This document shows, piece after piece, positions 1-8,512 of a stretch of 64,000 bases of DNA. Made by a program: the position numbers and the translations under genes. The notes beneath the pieces are model-generated. The model made no database searches. It saw only the letters and a list, made by a program, of their open reading frames with translations, and was not told where the DNA came from. The first letter of the stretch is position 1. Each line of letters begins with the position of its first letter. Source of the stretch: Amycolatopsis rifamycinica (GTDB taxonomy: Bacteria; Actinomycetota; Actinomycetes; Mycobacteriales; Pseudonocardiaceae); contig NZ_JMQI01000014.1 of the NCBI RefSeq assembly GCF_000695625.1, positions 1 to 64,000 on the forward strand. The letters are read 5' to 3'.

Positions 1-162
1 CGCGGCGGACAGCCGCGGCCCCGCCACCCTGCCCGGAATACCCCGGATTCTCCTTGCCTGCCAAGGGATCCAAGCCCGCAAAGACGGAGACGTGGCCCGC
101 CGCGCCCGTGGTTAGCGTCGGAACCGGCGCTGCAGGAATTCGAGGAAATTGGAGTGGTGATC
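1..162. other. Leader region of the first operon
   Basis: No credible coding frame reaches this stretch on either strand. It precedes a plus-strand biosynthetic operon and presumably holds its promoter, but I see no convincing -35/-10 pair. A GGAG at 151-154 is the ribosome site for the next gene. The rest of the gene cluster probably continues to the left. Confidence 0.4.
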
Positions 163-1887
163 ATGGCCCGGTCCGTTCATGAGGCGTTCTCCGCGCAGGC
201 CGCCCGAACCCCCGACGCGGTGGCGGTGTCCGGCCCGGACCGCACGCTGACGTACCGGGAACTCGACGAGCGGGCCAACCGGCTCGCGCACCGCCTCGCC
301 GCCCTCGGCGCCGGCCCGGACATTCCGGTCGCCGTGCTGCTCGAGCGCAGCGCCGACGTGGTCGTCACCTTCCTGGCCGCGCTCAAGGCCGGCTCCTTCT
401 ACCAGCCGATCCACTCGGCCTACCCGGCCGATCGCCGCCAGTGGATCATCGACCACTCGAAGGCCACGATCCTCGTCACGGACGAGGCGTCGAAGGGCCG
501 CGGGATCCCGTCGGTCGCCGACGTCGTGCTGGCCTCCGAAGACCTCTCGGAGCAGCCCGGCACCGCGCCCGCGGTCGCACTGGACGAGAACGCCCCGGCG
601 TACGTCATGTACACCTCGGGCTCCACGGGCGAGCCGAAGGGCGTGGCCGTGCGCCACACCGACGCGCTGGCACTGGCGCTGGACTCCACCTGGGACAGCG
701 GCCACCACGAGCGGGTCCTGCTCATCGCGCCGCACGCGTTCAACGTGTCGACCTACGAGATCTGGGTGCCGCTGCTGCACGGCGGCACGGTGGTCGTCGC
801 CCCCGAGGGCAAGCTCGACATCCCGTCCCTCGGCGCGCTGCTGACCGAGCACGCGATCACCGGCGTGCACCTCACGGCCGGGCTGTTCCGGGTCGTGGCC
901 GAGGAGGCGCCGGAGAGCCTCGCCGGCGTCCGCGAGGTCCTCACGGGCGGCGACGTGATCGCGCCCACCGCGGTCGCCCGCGTGCTCGAGGTCAACCCCG
1001 GCCTGGTCGTGCGGGCCATGTACGGCGCGACCGAAGGCACGGTGTTCAGCACCACCTCCGCGATCACCGCGCCCTACACGCCGGGCCCGGTGGTCCCCGT
1101 CGGCCGCGCGATGGACGGCGTCGAGCTGTACGTGCTCGACGAGCGGCTCGACCCGGTGCCCGACGGCACCGTCGGCGAGCTCTACTTCGGCGGGGTCGGC
1201 GTCGCCCTCGGGTACGCCGGGCGCCCGGACCTGACCGGCGAGCGCTTCGTCGCCAGCCCCTTCGGCGCCCCGGGCTCCCGCCTGTACCGCACCGGCGACC
1301 TGGTGCGCCGCACCACCGCCGGCGAGATCGAGTTCGTCGGCCGCGCCACCGACCAGGTGAAGATCCTGGGTTTCCGGGTCGAGCTGGCCGAGATCGAAGC
1401 CGCGATCTCCGGGCACCCCGGCCTGTCCGACGTCGCCGTCGTCGCCCGCGAGGTCAAGGCCGGTGACGTCCGGCTGGTCGCCTACCTGGTCGCCGAGGAC
1501 GGCGAGCCGGACACCGGCGCCATCCGCGAGCGCGTCCGCGCCCGCCTGCCCGAGTACATGCTGCCCGCGGCGTTCGTGGTCGTCGAGCGGCTGCCGCTGA
1601 CGGCCAACGGCAAGCTCGACCGGGCCGCGCTGCCGCAGCCGGAGTTCGAGACCGCGGGCGCGTCCCGCGCGCCGAGCGGCCCCAAGGAGGAGGCGCTCTG
1701 CCGCGCGTTCTCGGAGGTGCTCGGGGTCGAGGAGGTCGGCGTCGACGACAGCTTCTTCGACCTGGGTGGCCACTCGCTGCTGGCGATGCGCCTGCTCAAC
1801 CGGATCCGCGCCGAGCTGGGTGTGGAACTGAAGATCAACACGCTCTTCGACACTCCGACCGTGGCCGGCCTGGCCCAGGTGCTCTGA
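163..1887 (+). CDS. Stand-alone NRPS adenylation-carrier didomain, probably activating 4-hydroxymandelate
   Basis: A 574-residue A-PCP protein that would adenylate an aromatic acid and load it on its own phosphopantetheine arm. The A3 motif YTSGSTGEPKG lies near residue 149, the NGKLD A10 lysine is present, and the carrier serine is Ser538 in GGHSLL. Aligning by eye to GrsA gives a specificity code of N-V-Y-G-L-G-M-V-F-K. Position 235, the Asp that holds the alpha-amino group in amino-acid domains, is Asn194 (codon 742-744). Tyr239, Leu299 and Gly301 match hydroxyphenylglycine codes. Together with the hydroxymandelate synthase gene downstream this suggests an alpha-hydroxy acid substrate. The ATG at 163 is preferred because GGAG sits 8 bases upstream; GTG codons at 154 and 157 are alternatives. 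It resembles the SgcC1/SgcC2 role in C-1027 assembly, fused in one protein. Substrate is inference. Confidence 0.93.
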   Translation: MARSVHEAFSAQAARTPDAVAVSGPDRTLTYRELDERANRLAHRLAALGAGPDIPVAVLLERSADVVVTFLAALKAGSFYQPIHSAYPADRRQWIIDHSKATILVTDEASKGRGIPSVADVVLASEDLSEQPGTAPAVALDENAPAYVMYTSGSTGEPKGVAVRHTDALALALDSTWDSGHHERVLLIAPHAFNVSTYEIWVPLLHGGTVVVAPEGKLDIPSLGALLTEHAITGVHLTAGLFRVVAEEAPESLAGVREVLTGGDVIAPTAVARVLEVNPGLVVRAMYGATEGTVFSTTSAITAPYTPGPVVPVGRAMDGVELYVLDERLDPVPDGTVGELYFGGVGVALGYAGRPDLTGERFVASPFGAPGSRLYRTGDLVRRTTAGEIEFVGRATDQVKILGFRVELAEIEAAISGHPGLSDVAVVAREVKAGDVRLVAYLVAEDGEPDTGAIRERVRARLPEYMLPAAFVVVERLPLTANGKLDRAALPQPEFETAGASRAPSGPKEEALCRAFSEVLGVEEVGVDDSFFDLGGHSLLAMRLLNRIRAELGVELKINTLFDTPTVAGLAQVL

Positions 1888-1898
1888 GGGAGACCGAG

Positions 1899-2105
1899 AT
1901 GACCAACCCCTTCGACGACCCGGACAAGAACTACACCGTCCTGGTGAACGCCGCGGGCGAGCACTCGCTGTGGCCGTCCGGCATCCCCGTCCCCGCGGGC
2001 TGGGAGGTCGTGCACGGCCCGCGCGGCCGCGTGTCCTGCCTGGACTACATCGCCGAGAACTGGCGCGACCTGCGGCCGAACCCGGCCGCCCGCCGCGCGG
2101 CCTGA
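1899..2105 (+). CDS. MbtH-like chaperone of the adenylation domain
   Basis: A 68-residue MbtH-family protein, 11 bases after the A-PCP gene. Members of this family bind adenylation domains and make them soluble and active. The family signature is intact: N-terminal NPFDDP, the SLWP segment, P-x-GW, and the terminal W-x-D-x-RP. Its position directly behind the only A domain in the window makes that protein its obvious partner. A GAGGGAGACCGAG ribosome site precedes the ATG. Confidence 0.96.
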   Translation: MTNPFDDPDKNYTVLVNAAGEHSLWPSGIPVPAGWEVVHGPRGRVSCLDYIAENWRDLRPNPAARRAA

Positions 2106-2157
2106 CCCCCGGACGCCGCCCACCGCGCTCTTTCGCCACAGAGGAAAGAAGGTTCCC

Positions 2158-3210
2158 ATGGCCACCCCGAATCCGTCGGCGCTCGACGGCCTCGAGCTGG
2201 ACTACGTCCGTTTCTACGTCGGCAGTCTCGACACGGCACGGGACTGGCTGGTTCGCGGGTACGGGCTCGGCGAGCGGCAGCTGGACGACGCCGGGCCGGA
2301 CTGGGCCTCGGTCCGCTCGGTCGAGATCGGCGCGAACGACGTCCGGTTCATCTTCAGCGAACCCCTGGTCGAGGACCACCCCGGTACGGCCTACGTCGAC
2401 CACCACGGCGACGGCGTCTCGGACATCGCGTTGCGGGTGAGCGACGCGAAGGCGGCGTTCGAGGCGGCCGTCGCCCGTGGCGCCCGTCCGGTCGCCGCGC
2501 CGACCAGTGCCGGCGGCGTCGTCACGGCCAGCATCATGGGCTTCGGCGACACGCTGCACACCTTCGTCGAATACCCCGGTGGCGCGCCGTCGCCGATCGT
2601 GGCGAACGCCGAGGAACCCGGTGCCCTGCTGGAGATCGACCACTTCGCGGTGTGCGTGGAGAGCGGCCACCTCGACGCCACGGTCGACTTCTACCGGGAC
2701 GTGCTCGGCTTCGAGCTGATCTTCGACGAGACCATCGCGGTCGGCGCGCAGGCGATGACCACGAAGGTGGTGCAGAGCAAGTCCGGCAGCGTCACGTTCA
2801 CCCTGATCGAGCCGGACACCTCGAAGGAGCCCGGCCACATCGACGACTTCCTCAAGGACCACGGCGGCGCGGGCGTGCAGCACATCGCCTTCTCCACCAA
2901 CGGGATCATCGAGGCGGTCGACCTGCTGCGCGACCGGGGCGTCGAGTTCATGGGCACCCCCGACTCCTACTACGCGGACCTGCTGCAGCGCGTGGCGCCG
3001 GAGCAGTACTCGGTGGCGAACCTGCGCGACCAGCAGGTGCTCGTCGACGAGGACCACGACGGCCAGCTGTACCAGATCTTCGCCCGGTCCGTGCACCCCC
3101 GGAACACGATCTTCCTGGAGCTGATCGAGCGGCTCGGGGCCCGCGGGTTCGGCAGCGGCAACATCACCGCGCTGTACCAGGCCGCCGAGCGCCAGCGCGA
3201 CCACTCCTGA
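2158..3210 (+). CDS. hmaS: 4-hydroxymandelate synthase (Fe(II) dioxygenase, HPPD family)
   Basis: Converts 4-hydroxyphenylpyruvate and O2 to 4-hydroxymandelate and CO2. The 350-residue protein has the two-lobed VOC/HPPD fold. Predicted iron ligands are His162 (IDHFAV), His242 (VQHIAF) and Glu321 (FLELIE). The length and the C-terminal GFGSGNI-ALY segment look like glycopeptide-cluster HmaS rather than the longer homogentisate-forming HPPD. In glycopeptide producers this enzyme feeds hydroxyphenylglycine through Hmo and HpgT. Neither partner is present here, so hydroxymandelate itself is probably the end product used. The strong purine-rich ribosome site GAGGAAAGAAGG lies at 2141-2152. HPPD activity cannot be wholly excluded from sequence alone. 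Confidence 0.92.
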   Translation: MATPNPSALDGLELDYVRFYVGSLDTARDWLVRGYGLGERQLDDAGPDWASVRSVEIGANDVRFIFSEPLVEDHPGTAYVDHHGDGVSDIALRVSDAKAAFEAAVARGARPVAAPTSAGGVVTASIMGFGDTLHTFVEYPGGAPSPIVANAEEPGALLEIDHFAVCVESGHLDATVDFYRDVLGFELIFDETIAVGAQAMTTKVVQSKSGSVTFTLIEPDTSKEPGHIDDFLKDHGGAGVQHIAFSTNGIIEAVDLLRDRGVEFMGTPDSYYADLLQRVAPEQYSVANLRDQQVLVDEDHDGQLYQIFARSVHPRNTIFLELIERLGARGFGSGNITALYQAAERQRDHS

Positions 3211-3246
3211 CCCCGCCCGCTCGCGCCGTTACGAAGGGAACCCGCG

Positions 3247-4611
3247 ATGAGCATCTCCGAGGCCGGCGCCACGGCCGGCCGCTACCCGCTGTCGGCCAAC
3301 CTCGGTCTGCTGTGCATCTTCGACAAGGGCGAGACGGACGGCGCGTTCGGGCCGCGGCACCTGGTCATCCACGGCTGGCGGGTGCGCGGCGAACTGGACC
3401 TGGCCGCGCTGCGGGGCGCGCTCGACGACGTCGTCGAGCGGCACGAAATCCTGCGCACGGAAATCGTCCGCGACTCCGGCGAGCAGTACCAGCGCGTGCA
3501 CCCGCCCTGCTCGCCGGAGCTGGTGCTGCACGACATCACCGACGACGGGCGGCCGCGCGACGAGCAGGTCGACGACTTCGTCAACACGATCGAGGCGGGC
3601 CGGCTCGGCGCCGACGTGCTGCCGCACCTGCGTGCCGAGCTCGGCCGCTTCGACGACCGCGACGGGGTGCTGGTGCTCATCGTGCACCACACCGCCGGCG
3701 ACGGCTGGTCCCTGCACGTGCTGATCCACGAACTGGCCGTCAGCTACGCGCGGCGCCGCGGGTTCGAGGTGCCTGCCCTGCCGGAGGCCCGCCAGTACGG
3801 GGAGTTCTCCGTGTGGCAGATCGACGACCTGGCCAGTGCCCAGTCCGAGGCGTCGCGCGAATACTGGGGCGCCAAGCTGCGCGGCGGGCGCATGCTCGAC
3901 ATCAAGGCCGACCGCACGCTCGCCCCGGACACCGCGGCCGTCTACGCGGTCGAGCGGTTCCTGCTCGACGCCGAGCTGACGCGGGGCACGATCGAGCTCG
4001 CGCGGGTGATGCACTGCTCGCCGTTCATGGTCCTGCTGGCCGCCTTCAACGCGCTGCTGGCGCGGATGTCGGGGGCCACCGACCTGGTCGTGCCGATCAT
4101 CACCTCCGGGCGCACCGACCAGTCGTTCCTCGAAACCGTCGGGCCGTTCTTCAACCTGGTCCCGCTCCGGACCGACATCGAGGGCTGCCGCACCTTCTCC
4201 GAGCTGGTGCTGCGGATCCGGGCGACCTGCCTGGAGGCCTACGCGCACGAGCTGCCCTTCAGCGAGGTCGTCGCGCAGGCGCCGGAGATCAACAAGACCT
4301 ACGAGCGGGACGACAACGCCGTCTGCGCGATCCAGGTGCTGCAGTTCCCGGGCATGACCGACGCCGAGACCGTCGGCGACGTCGAGTACGCCGAGGTCCG
4401 CAAGCGCACCAAGGCGTGCCAGGACACCTCGGACATCCCCAACGGTGTGCTGTGGGCGCTCGACATCCTGGCCGACGGCGAGATCGCCGGCACCGCTCGC
4501 TACAACACCGAGCAGTTCGACCGGGAGACGACGGTCCGGATGATCGAGGACTACCGCGGGATCCTCGCCTCCGGCCTGGCCGACCCCAACCGTCCACTGT
4601 GGGCACTCTGA
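3247..4611 (+). CDS. Free-standing condensation enzyme (SgcC5-like)
   Basis: A 454-residue single condensation domain with the catalytic motif HHTAGDG at residues 147-153 and no carrier or adenylation partner fused to it. Free-standing C enzymes such as SgcC5 of C-1027 move a carrier-bound acyl group onto an alcohol or amine of a separate core molecule. Its place between hydroxymandelate synthase and the halogenase suggests it attaches the finished aromatic acid to an aglycone as an ester or amide. It starts at ATG 3247 after GAAGGGA. The acceptor is not encoded in this window. Confidence 0.9.
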   Translation: MSISEAGATAGRYPLSANLGLLCIFDKGETDGAFGPRHLVIHGWRVRGELDLAALRGALDDVVERHEILRTEIVRDSGEQYQRVHPPCSPELVLHDITDDGRPRDEQVDDFVNTIEAGRLGADVLPHLRAELGRFDDRDGVLVLIVHHTAGDGWSLHVLIHELAVSYARRRGFEVPALPEARQYGEFSVWQIDDLASAQSEASREYWGAKLRGGRMLDIKADRTLAPDTAAVYAVERFLLDAELTRGTIELARVMHCSPFMVLLAAFNALLARMSGATDLVVPIITSGRTDQSFLETVGPFFNLVPLRTDIEGCRTFSELVLRIRATCLEAYAHELPFSEVVAQAPEINKTYERDDNAVCAIQVLQFPGMTDAETVGDVEYAEVRKRTKACQDTSDIPNGVLWALDILADGEIAGTARYNTEQFDRETTVRMIEDYRGILASGLADPNRPLWAL

Positions 4612-4670
4612 CGCACGGTCTTTCCCGTACCCCAGCATCAGCAGCGGCGATCTCGAGGAGGAAGGCGCAC

Positions 4671-5900
4671 ATGAGCGCAACGGAAGAGGACTACGACGTC
4701 GTCGTCATCGGCGGGGGACCGGGTGGCGCGGCGACGGCCGGGCTGCTGGCCGGCATGGGGCACAAGGTGCTGGTGCTCGAGCGTGAGAAGTTCCCGCGCT
4801 ACCACATCGGCGAGTCCCTGATCACCGGTGCCCTGCCCACCCTGGACGACCTGGGGCTGATCAAGCGCCTGGACGCCATGGGCTTCACCAGGAAGTACGG
4901 CGGCACGCTGCTGTGGGGCAAGAACCAGGGCACCTGGGGCTTCCGGTTCACCGAGTCGGCGCTCTACGACTACGCCTACCAGGTCCGCCGCGCCGACTTC
5001 GACGCGCTCGTGCTGGGCCGGGCCCGTGAGCTGGGCGCGAAGGTGCTCGAAGAGGTCACCGTCCGCGAGCCCCTCTTCGACGGCGAGCGCATGGTCGGCG
5101 TCTCCTACGCCGAGAAGGGCAGCAAGGAGACGAAGGAGGCGCACGCGAAGTTCGTGATCGACGCCTCGGGCCAGACTCACATGCTGGCCAAGCACTTCGA
5201 CTCCGTCGTCTGGCACGACGACCTGCGCAACATCGCCACCTGGACGTACTGGCAGGGCTGCAACCTCTACAGCGGCACCAAGGCCGGCGACATCATCTCG
5301 GAGAACCGCCCCACCGGCTGGTTCTGGTTCATCCCGCTCCACGACGGCACGGTCAGCGTCGGCTACGTGACGCCGCTGGAGGAGTACCAGAAGTCCGGCA
5401 AGTCGCTGGAGGAGCTGTACTTCGAGGAGCTCGGCAAGACCGAAGAGGTCAGCACCCTGGTCAAGGGCGCGACCCGGGCGAGCGGGTTCCGCAACATCAA
5501 GGACTGGTCCTACACGGCCGAGCGCTTCCACGGCCCGGGCTGGGCGCTGGTCGGCGACGCCGCCGCGTTCGTCGACCCGCTGCTGTCCACCGGGGTCACG
5601 CTGGCCCTGCGCGGGGCGCGGGCACTGGCCGACGCGATCGACGGCGTGCTGCACGACCCGTCGGTCGAGGACGAGCTGCTCGGCCTGTACGAGGAGAGCT
5701 ACCGGACCTTCCTCGACTCCGTCCTGGACTTCGTGCGGTTCTTCTACGACCGCACGAAGAACAAGGAGGACTACTGGAACAAGGCCCAGGAGCAGATCGA
5801 CCCGCAGAAACTGCGGCCGCGCGAGACCGACTTCGCGACCATGCTTTCGGGCCTGACCGGGATCAACGACATCTTCCAGCAGCGCCGGCGCGCGGCGTAG
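4671..5900 (+). CDS. FADH2-dependent halogenase acting on a carrier-bound phenol
   Basis: A 409-residue flavin halogenase. It has the N-terminal FAD motif GGGPGG and the halogenase signature W-x-W-x-I-P at residues 217-222 (WFWFIP). A second FAD motif GDAAAFVDPLLSTG follows. Its size and motifs fit the group that chlorinates PCP-tethered tyrosyl or phenolic acids (SgcC3, glycopeptide BhaA type) rather than free tryptophan. The expected action is ring chlorination of the carrier-bound hydroxymandelate. A flavin reductase is needed but none is seen nearby. The ribosome site GAGGAGGAAG at 4655-4664 fixes the ATG. Confidence 0.93.
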   Translation: MSATEEDYDVVVIGGGPGGAATAGLLAGMGHKVLVLEREKFPRYHIGESLITGALPTLDDLGLIKRLDAMGFTRKYGGTLLWGKNQGTWGFRFTESALYDYAYQVRRADFDALVLGRARELGAKVLEEVTVREPLFDGERMVGVSYAEKGSKETKEAHAKFVIDASGQTHMLAKHFDSVVWHDDLRNIATWTYWQGCNLYSGTKAGDIISENRPTGWFWFIPLHDGTVSVGYVTPLEEYQKSGKSLEELYFEELGKTEEVSTLVKGATRASGFRNIKDWSYTAERFHGPGWALVGDAAAFVDPLLSTGVTLALRGARALADAIDGVLHDPSVEDELLGLYEESYRTFLDSVLDFVRFFYDRTKNKEDYWNKAQEQIDPQKLRPRETDFATMLSGLTGINDIFQQRRRAA

Positions 5901-5919
5901 CGGCTTAGGAGAGCACGAA

Positions 5920-7029
5920 ATGACCGAACACGAAATCCTCGCGCCGCAGGGGAGAGGCCTGACCTACCGCGGCGTCGCCTACGACTGCGGGTCCAACCAC
6001 GAGACGGGCCAGGGCCACAACTCGCGCATGGTGTGGAACGACGACATCATGCGCACCGAGATCGACTCGATCGCCGACGGGCTCAAGGCCAACTCGGTGA
6101 CGATCTACGGCACCCTGTTCGACCGCCTCGAAGCCACCACGGCGCACGCGGTCGAGCGCGGCCTGCACGTGTGGCTGCAGCCGCGGCTGATGGACGGCGA
6201 GCAGCCGGACGTGCTGGAGCACATCGCCGAGACCGCCCGCCTGGGCGAGAAGTTCCGCAAGCAGGGCGCGGACATCCACGTCAGCGTCGGGTGCACGCAC
6301 GCGATCCAGACCATGGGGATCATGCCCGGCGAGTTCTACCACAACCGGATGGGCAACGCCTTCCCCGACTCCGAGCACCACTTCCTGCGCCCGGTCGGCC
6401 CGATCGACCACGACGACGTCGAGCTGAAGCTCAACACGTTCCTGGGCCAGGCGGTCAAGGTCGCGCGGGCGAACTTCAGCGGTGGCATCACCTACTCGGC
6501 CGGCTCGTTCGAGCGGGTCGACTGGACGCCGTTCGACTACATCGGCATCACGGACTACTTCCACGCGAAGCCGAGCCGTTCGGCGTACATCGCCGAGCTG
6601 GACGCCTACCGCAAGTGGGGCAAGCCGATCATGATCGCCGAGTACGGCACCTTCACCTACGCGGGCGCGTCGGAGAAGGGCCTGCTGGGCTTCGACATCG
6701 TCGACCGCACGGTCGAGCCGCCGCGCGTGTTCGACGGCTTCGTCCGCGACGAGCAGGCCCAGGCCGACTTCCACCTGGACCGGCTGCGCCTGTACGACGA
6801 GTTCGGCATCTACAGCGTCGCGGTGACGGAGTTCGTCCACCCGACGCACCCGCACTCCGAGGACCCGCAGTGGGACCTGGACACCGCGAGCATGACGATC
6901 ACGAAGACCATCCGCGACGACTACTTCGACCACTTCTCGACCTACCGGATCGAGCCGAAGGAGTCGTACAAGGCGATCGCCCGCTACTACGAGGCGGTCA
7001 CCGAGCGGGAACGCCGCGCCGCGGCCTGA
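5920..7029 (+). CDS. TIM-barrel protein related to glycoside hydrolases, unknown role
   Basis: A 369-residue cytoplasmic protein in the aromatic-acid operon, 19 bases after the halogenase. It reads as a (beta/alpha)8 barrel. Near the end is KPIMIAEYGTF, which looks like the strand carrying the nucleophile Glu of clan-A glycosidases. Similar actinobacterial proteins are often labelled abortive infection protein, without evidence that I know of. Where a clan-A acid/base Glu would be expected after the strand DIHVSVGC, I see Thr-His instead, so catalysis by the usual mechanism is doubtful. Tailoring, carbohydrate binding and self-protection all remain possible. No signal peptide is seen. The role in this pathway is unknown. 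Confidence 0.85.
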   Translation: MTEHEILAPQGRGLTYRGVAYDCGSNHETGQGHNSRMVWNDDIMRTEIDSIADGLKANSVTIYGTLFDRLEATTAHAVERGLHVWLQPRLMDGEQPDVLEHIAETARLGEKFRKQGADIHVSVGCTHAIQTMGIMPGEFYHNRMGNAFPDSEHHFLRPVGPIDHDDVELKLNTFLGQAVKVARANFSGGITYSAGSFERVDWTPFDYIGITDYFHAKPSRSAYIAELDAYRKWGKPIMIAEYGTFTYAGASEKGLLGFDIVDRTVEPPRVFDGFVRDEQAQADFHLDRLRLYDEFGIYSVAVTEFVHPTHPHSEDPQWDLDTASMTITKTIRDDYFDHFSTYRIEPKESYKAIARYYEAVTERERRAAA

Positions 7030-7043
7030 CCTGGGGGCACACC

Positions 7044-7077
7044 AGAGCCGCCTCGCGCACCCGCGCGAGGCGGCTCT
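7044..7077 (+). terminator. Hairpin terminator after the aromatic-acid operon
   Basis: A perfect 14-bp stem (7044-7057 with 7064-7077) with a 6-base loop lies 15 bases after the stop of the TIM-barrel gene. It is followed by CTTTCG. It probably ends the 163-7029 operon. Confidence 0.75.
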
Positions 7078-7090
7078 CTTTCGTGATGCC

Positions 7091-7216
7091 CGTCCAGTCA
7101 CGCGTGTCGCCTCTCCAGTCACGCGTGTCGCCTCTCCAGTCACGCGTGTCGTCCGTCCAGTCACGCGTGTCGTCCGTCCAGGTACGCGAGTCGTCCCTTC
7201 AGGTACGCGAGCCGTC
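7091..7216. repeat. Six tandem 21-bp repeats with a CACGCGTG core
   Basis: Six head-to-tail units (7091, 7112, 7133, 7154, 7175, 7196) lie between two converging terminators. The first four carry TCCAGTCACGCGTGTCG almost unchanged. The last two drift to CAGGTACGCGAG. Each of the first four units contains the palindrome CACGCGTG. No gene with a ribosome site covers the array, so it seems non-coding. The function is unknown. Confidence 0.85.
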
Positions 7217-7236
7217 CGCCCCCCCCGCGCACGAAA

Positions 7237-7269
7237 GAGCCCCGGGCCGGCGAACCGGACCCGGGGCTC
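7237..7269 (-). terminator. Hairpin terminator after the P450 operon
   Basis: GAGCCCCGGGCCGG (7237-7250), loop CGAA, and a complementary arm ending at 7269 with one bulged base. It lies 14 bases beyond the stop of the minus-strand P450 gene and is the natural end of that transcript. Confidence 0.7.
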
Positions 7270-7282
7270 GGGAGCTGCGAAC

Positions 7283-8512
7283 CTAAGCCGCCGCGGCGGC
7301 GGAGGCCTCCGTGAAGCGGATCGGGAGCTCGTTGAGGCGGTGGACGAAGTAGCTGGGCTTCCAGCCGAGGTCGCCCTCCGGGATCGCCAGCTGGATGTCC
7401 GAGAACCGGGCCAGCAGGCTCTTGAAGAAGATCTCGCCCTCCAGCCGGGCCAGCGGCGCGCCGAGGCAGAAGTGGATGCCGTGGCTGAACGCCAGGTGCG
7501 GCGTCTGGCGCTCCAGGTCGAACTTGCCGGGCTCCGGGAAGTCCCGCGCGTCGTAGTTCGTCGCCGTCAGGGAGATGGCCACGTGCTCGCCCGGCTGGAC
7601 GACGACGTCGCCGATGGTCACCTCGGCCTTGGCGAAGTGGTAGGTCACCGTGACCACCGGCGGGTCGACGCGCAGGATCTCTTCGATCGCCTTGGGCACC
7701 AGGTCCGGGTTCGCCCGCAGCGCGGCCAGCTGCTCCGGGTTGCGCAGCAGCGCGAGGATGCCGTTGGCGATCATGTTGACCGCCGTCTCGACCGAGCCGA
7801 TCAGCATCAGGAAGATGTTGGACCGCAGCTCGATGTCCGACAGGGTCGCGTTGCCCTCCTGGCCGGACAGGATCGCCGAGATCATGTCCTCGCCGCCGGT
7901 CTCCTTGCGCTGCGCGATCAGCTTCGTCAGGTAGTCGTCGAACCAGCGGCCGGCCTGGAAGATGTCGTTCTGGTCGGTGACCTCGCCGAGCCCGGTGACG
8001 ATCCCGCAGTACTCGCGGAACTCCGCGCGGTCCGACATCGGGACGCCGAACCACTCGCAGATGACCTCGTTGGGCAGCGGGATGGCGAGGTCCTCGACGA
8101 CCTCCGCGGTGCCGGCCGCGGCGATGCCGTCCAGCAGCCGGTCGGTGATCTGCTGCACCCGCGGGCGCAGGTTCTCCATGTACCGCGGGGTGAACGCCTG
8201 CGACACGAGCTTCTTCATCCGCGTGTGGTCCGGCCGGTCGTTGAAGACCATGGAGTGGCGAAAGAAGTCGTCGTTGTAGAGCGCCAGGTACGGCTTGAGC
8301 GTCGGGTCGGCGACCTTGTCGCTGCGCGCGAGGCGCGGGTCGGACAGGGCCCGCCGCGCTTCGCGGTAGCCGGTGACGAGCCACGCCGGCATGCCGTCGG
8401 GCATCGACACCTTGTGGATCGGGCTGTCGGTGCCGAGCTTGGCGAGCAGCTGCGGCGGGTTGGTCAGTTCCGTCGCCTCGAGCGGCACGCGAGGGGCGTC
8501 TTCTGCGGACAT
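7283..8512 (-). CDS. Cytochrome P450
   Basis: A 409-residue bacterial class I P450. It has the K-helix E-x-x-R (EEILR) and the heme loop FSHGIHFCLGAPLAR with axial Cys349. The I-helix reads GSVETAVN: the acid and Thr are kept, while the usual Ala-Gly pair is Gly-Ser. It is the last gene of a minus-strand group with HpaB and O-methyltransferase and so likely hydroxylates or epoxidises the pathway product. Ferredoxin and reductase partners are not in the window. ATG 8512 is chosen because GAGGAG lies 6 bases before it; GTG 8515 is an alternative. The substrate cannot be told from sequence. Confidence 0.93.
   Translation of the reverse strand: MSAEDAPRVPLEATELTNPPQLLAKLGTDSPIHKVSMPDGMPAWLVTGYREARRALSDPRLARSDKVADPTLKPYLALYNDDFFRHSMVFNDRPDHTRMKKLVSQAFTPRYMENLRPRVQQITDRLLDGIAAAGTAEVVEDLAIPLPNEVICEWFGVPMSDRAEFREYCGIVTGLGEVTDQNDIFQAGRWFDDYLTKLIAQRKETGGEDMISAILSGQEGNATLSDIELRSNIFLMLIGSVETAVNMIANGILALLRNPEQLAALRANPDLVPKAIEEILRVDPPVVTVTYHFAKAEVTIGDVVVQPGEHVAISLTATNYDARDFPEPGKFDLERQTPHLAFSHGIHFCLGAPLARLEGEIFFKSLLARFSDIQLAIPEGDLGWKPSYFVHRLNELPIRFTEASAAAAA

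Noticed and set aside
112..3204. A 1030-codon open frame on the minus strand over the A-PCP to hmaS genes
   Set aside because: GC-biased antisense shadow: low-complexity Arg/Asp/Val composition, no domain, and it lies opposite genes with clear motifs and ribosome sites.
2652..5900. One long plus-strand frame that would fuse Arg-rich sequence to the halogenase
   Set aside because: The upstream part is a shadow of hmaS and the condensation gene; the strong ribosome site at 4655-4664 and the FAD motif place the true start at 4671.
163..5900. Start of a glycopeptide (vancomycin-type) antibiotic cluster, suggested by hmaS and the halogenase
   Set aside because: No modular NRPS, Oxy P450 set, Hmo, HpgT or Dpg genes appear. 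The free-standing A-PCP and C enzyme and the HpaB hydroxylase fit a side-chain pathway better.
5920..7029. Phage abortive-infection gene
   Set aside because: That label is attached to similar proteins, but the barrel shows no defence domain and the gene is locked into a biosynthetic operon.
7091..7216. CRISPR array between the two converging operons
   Set aside because: 21-bp units abut without spacers and no cas gene is present.
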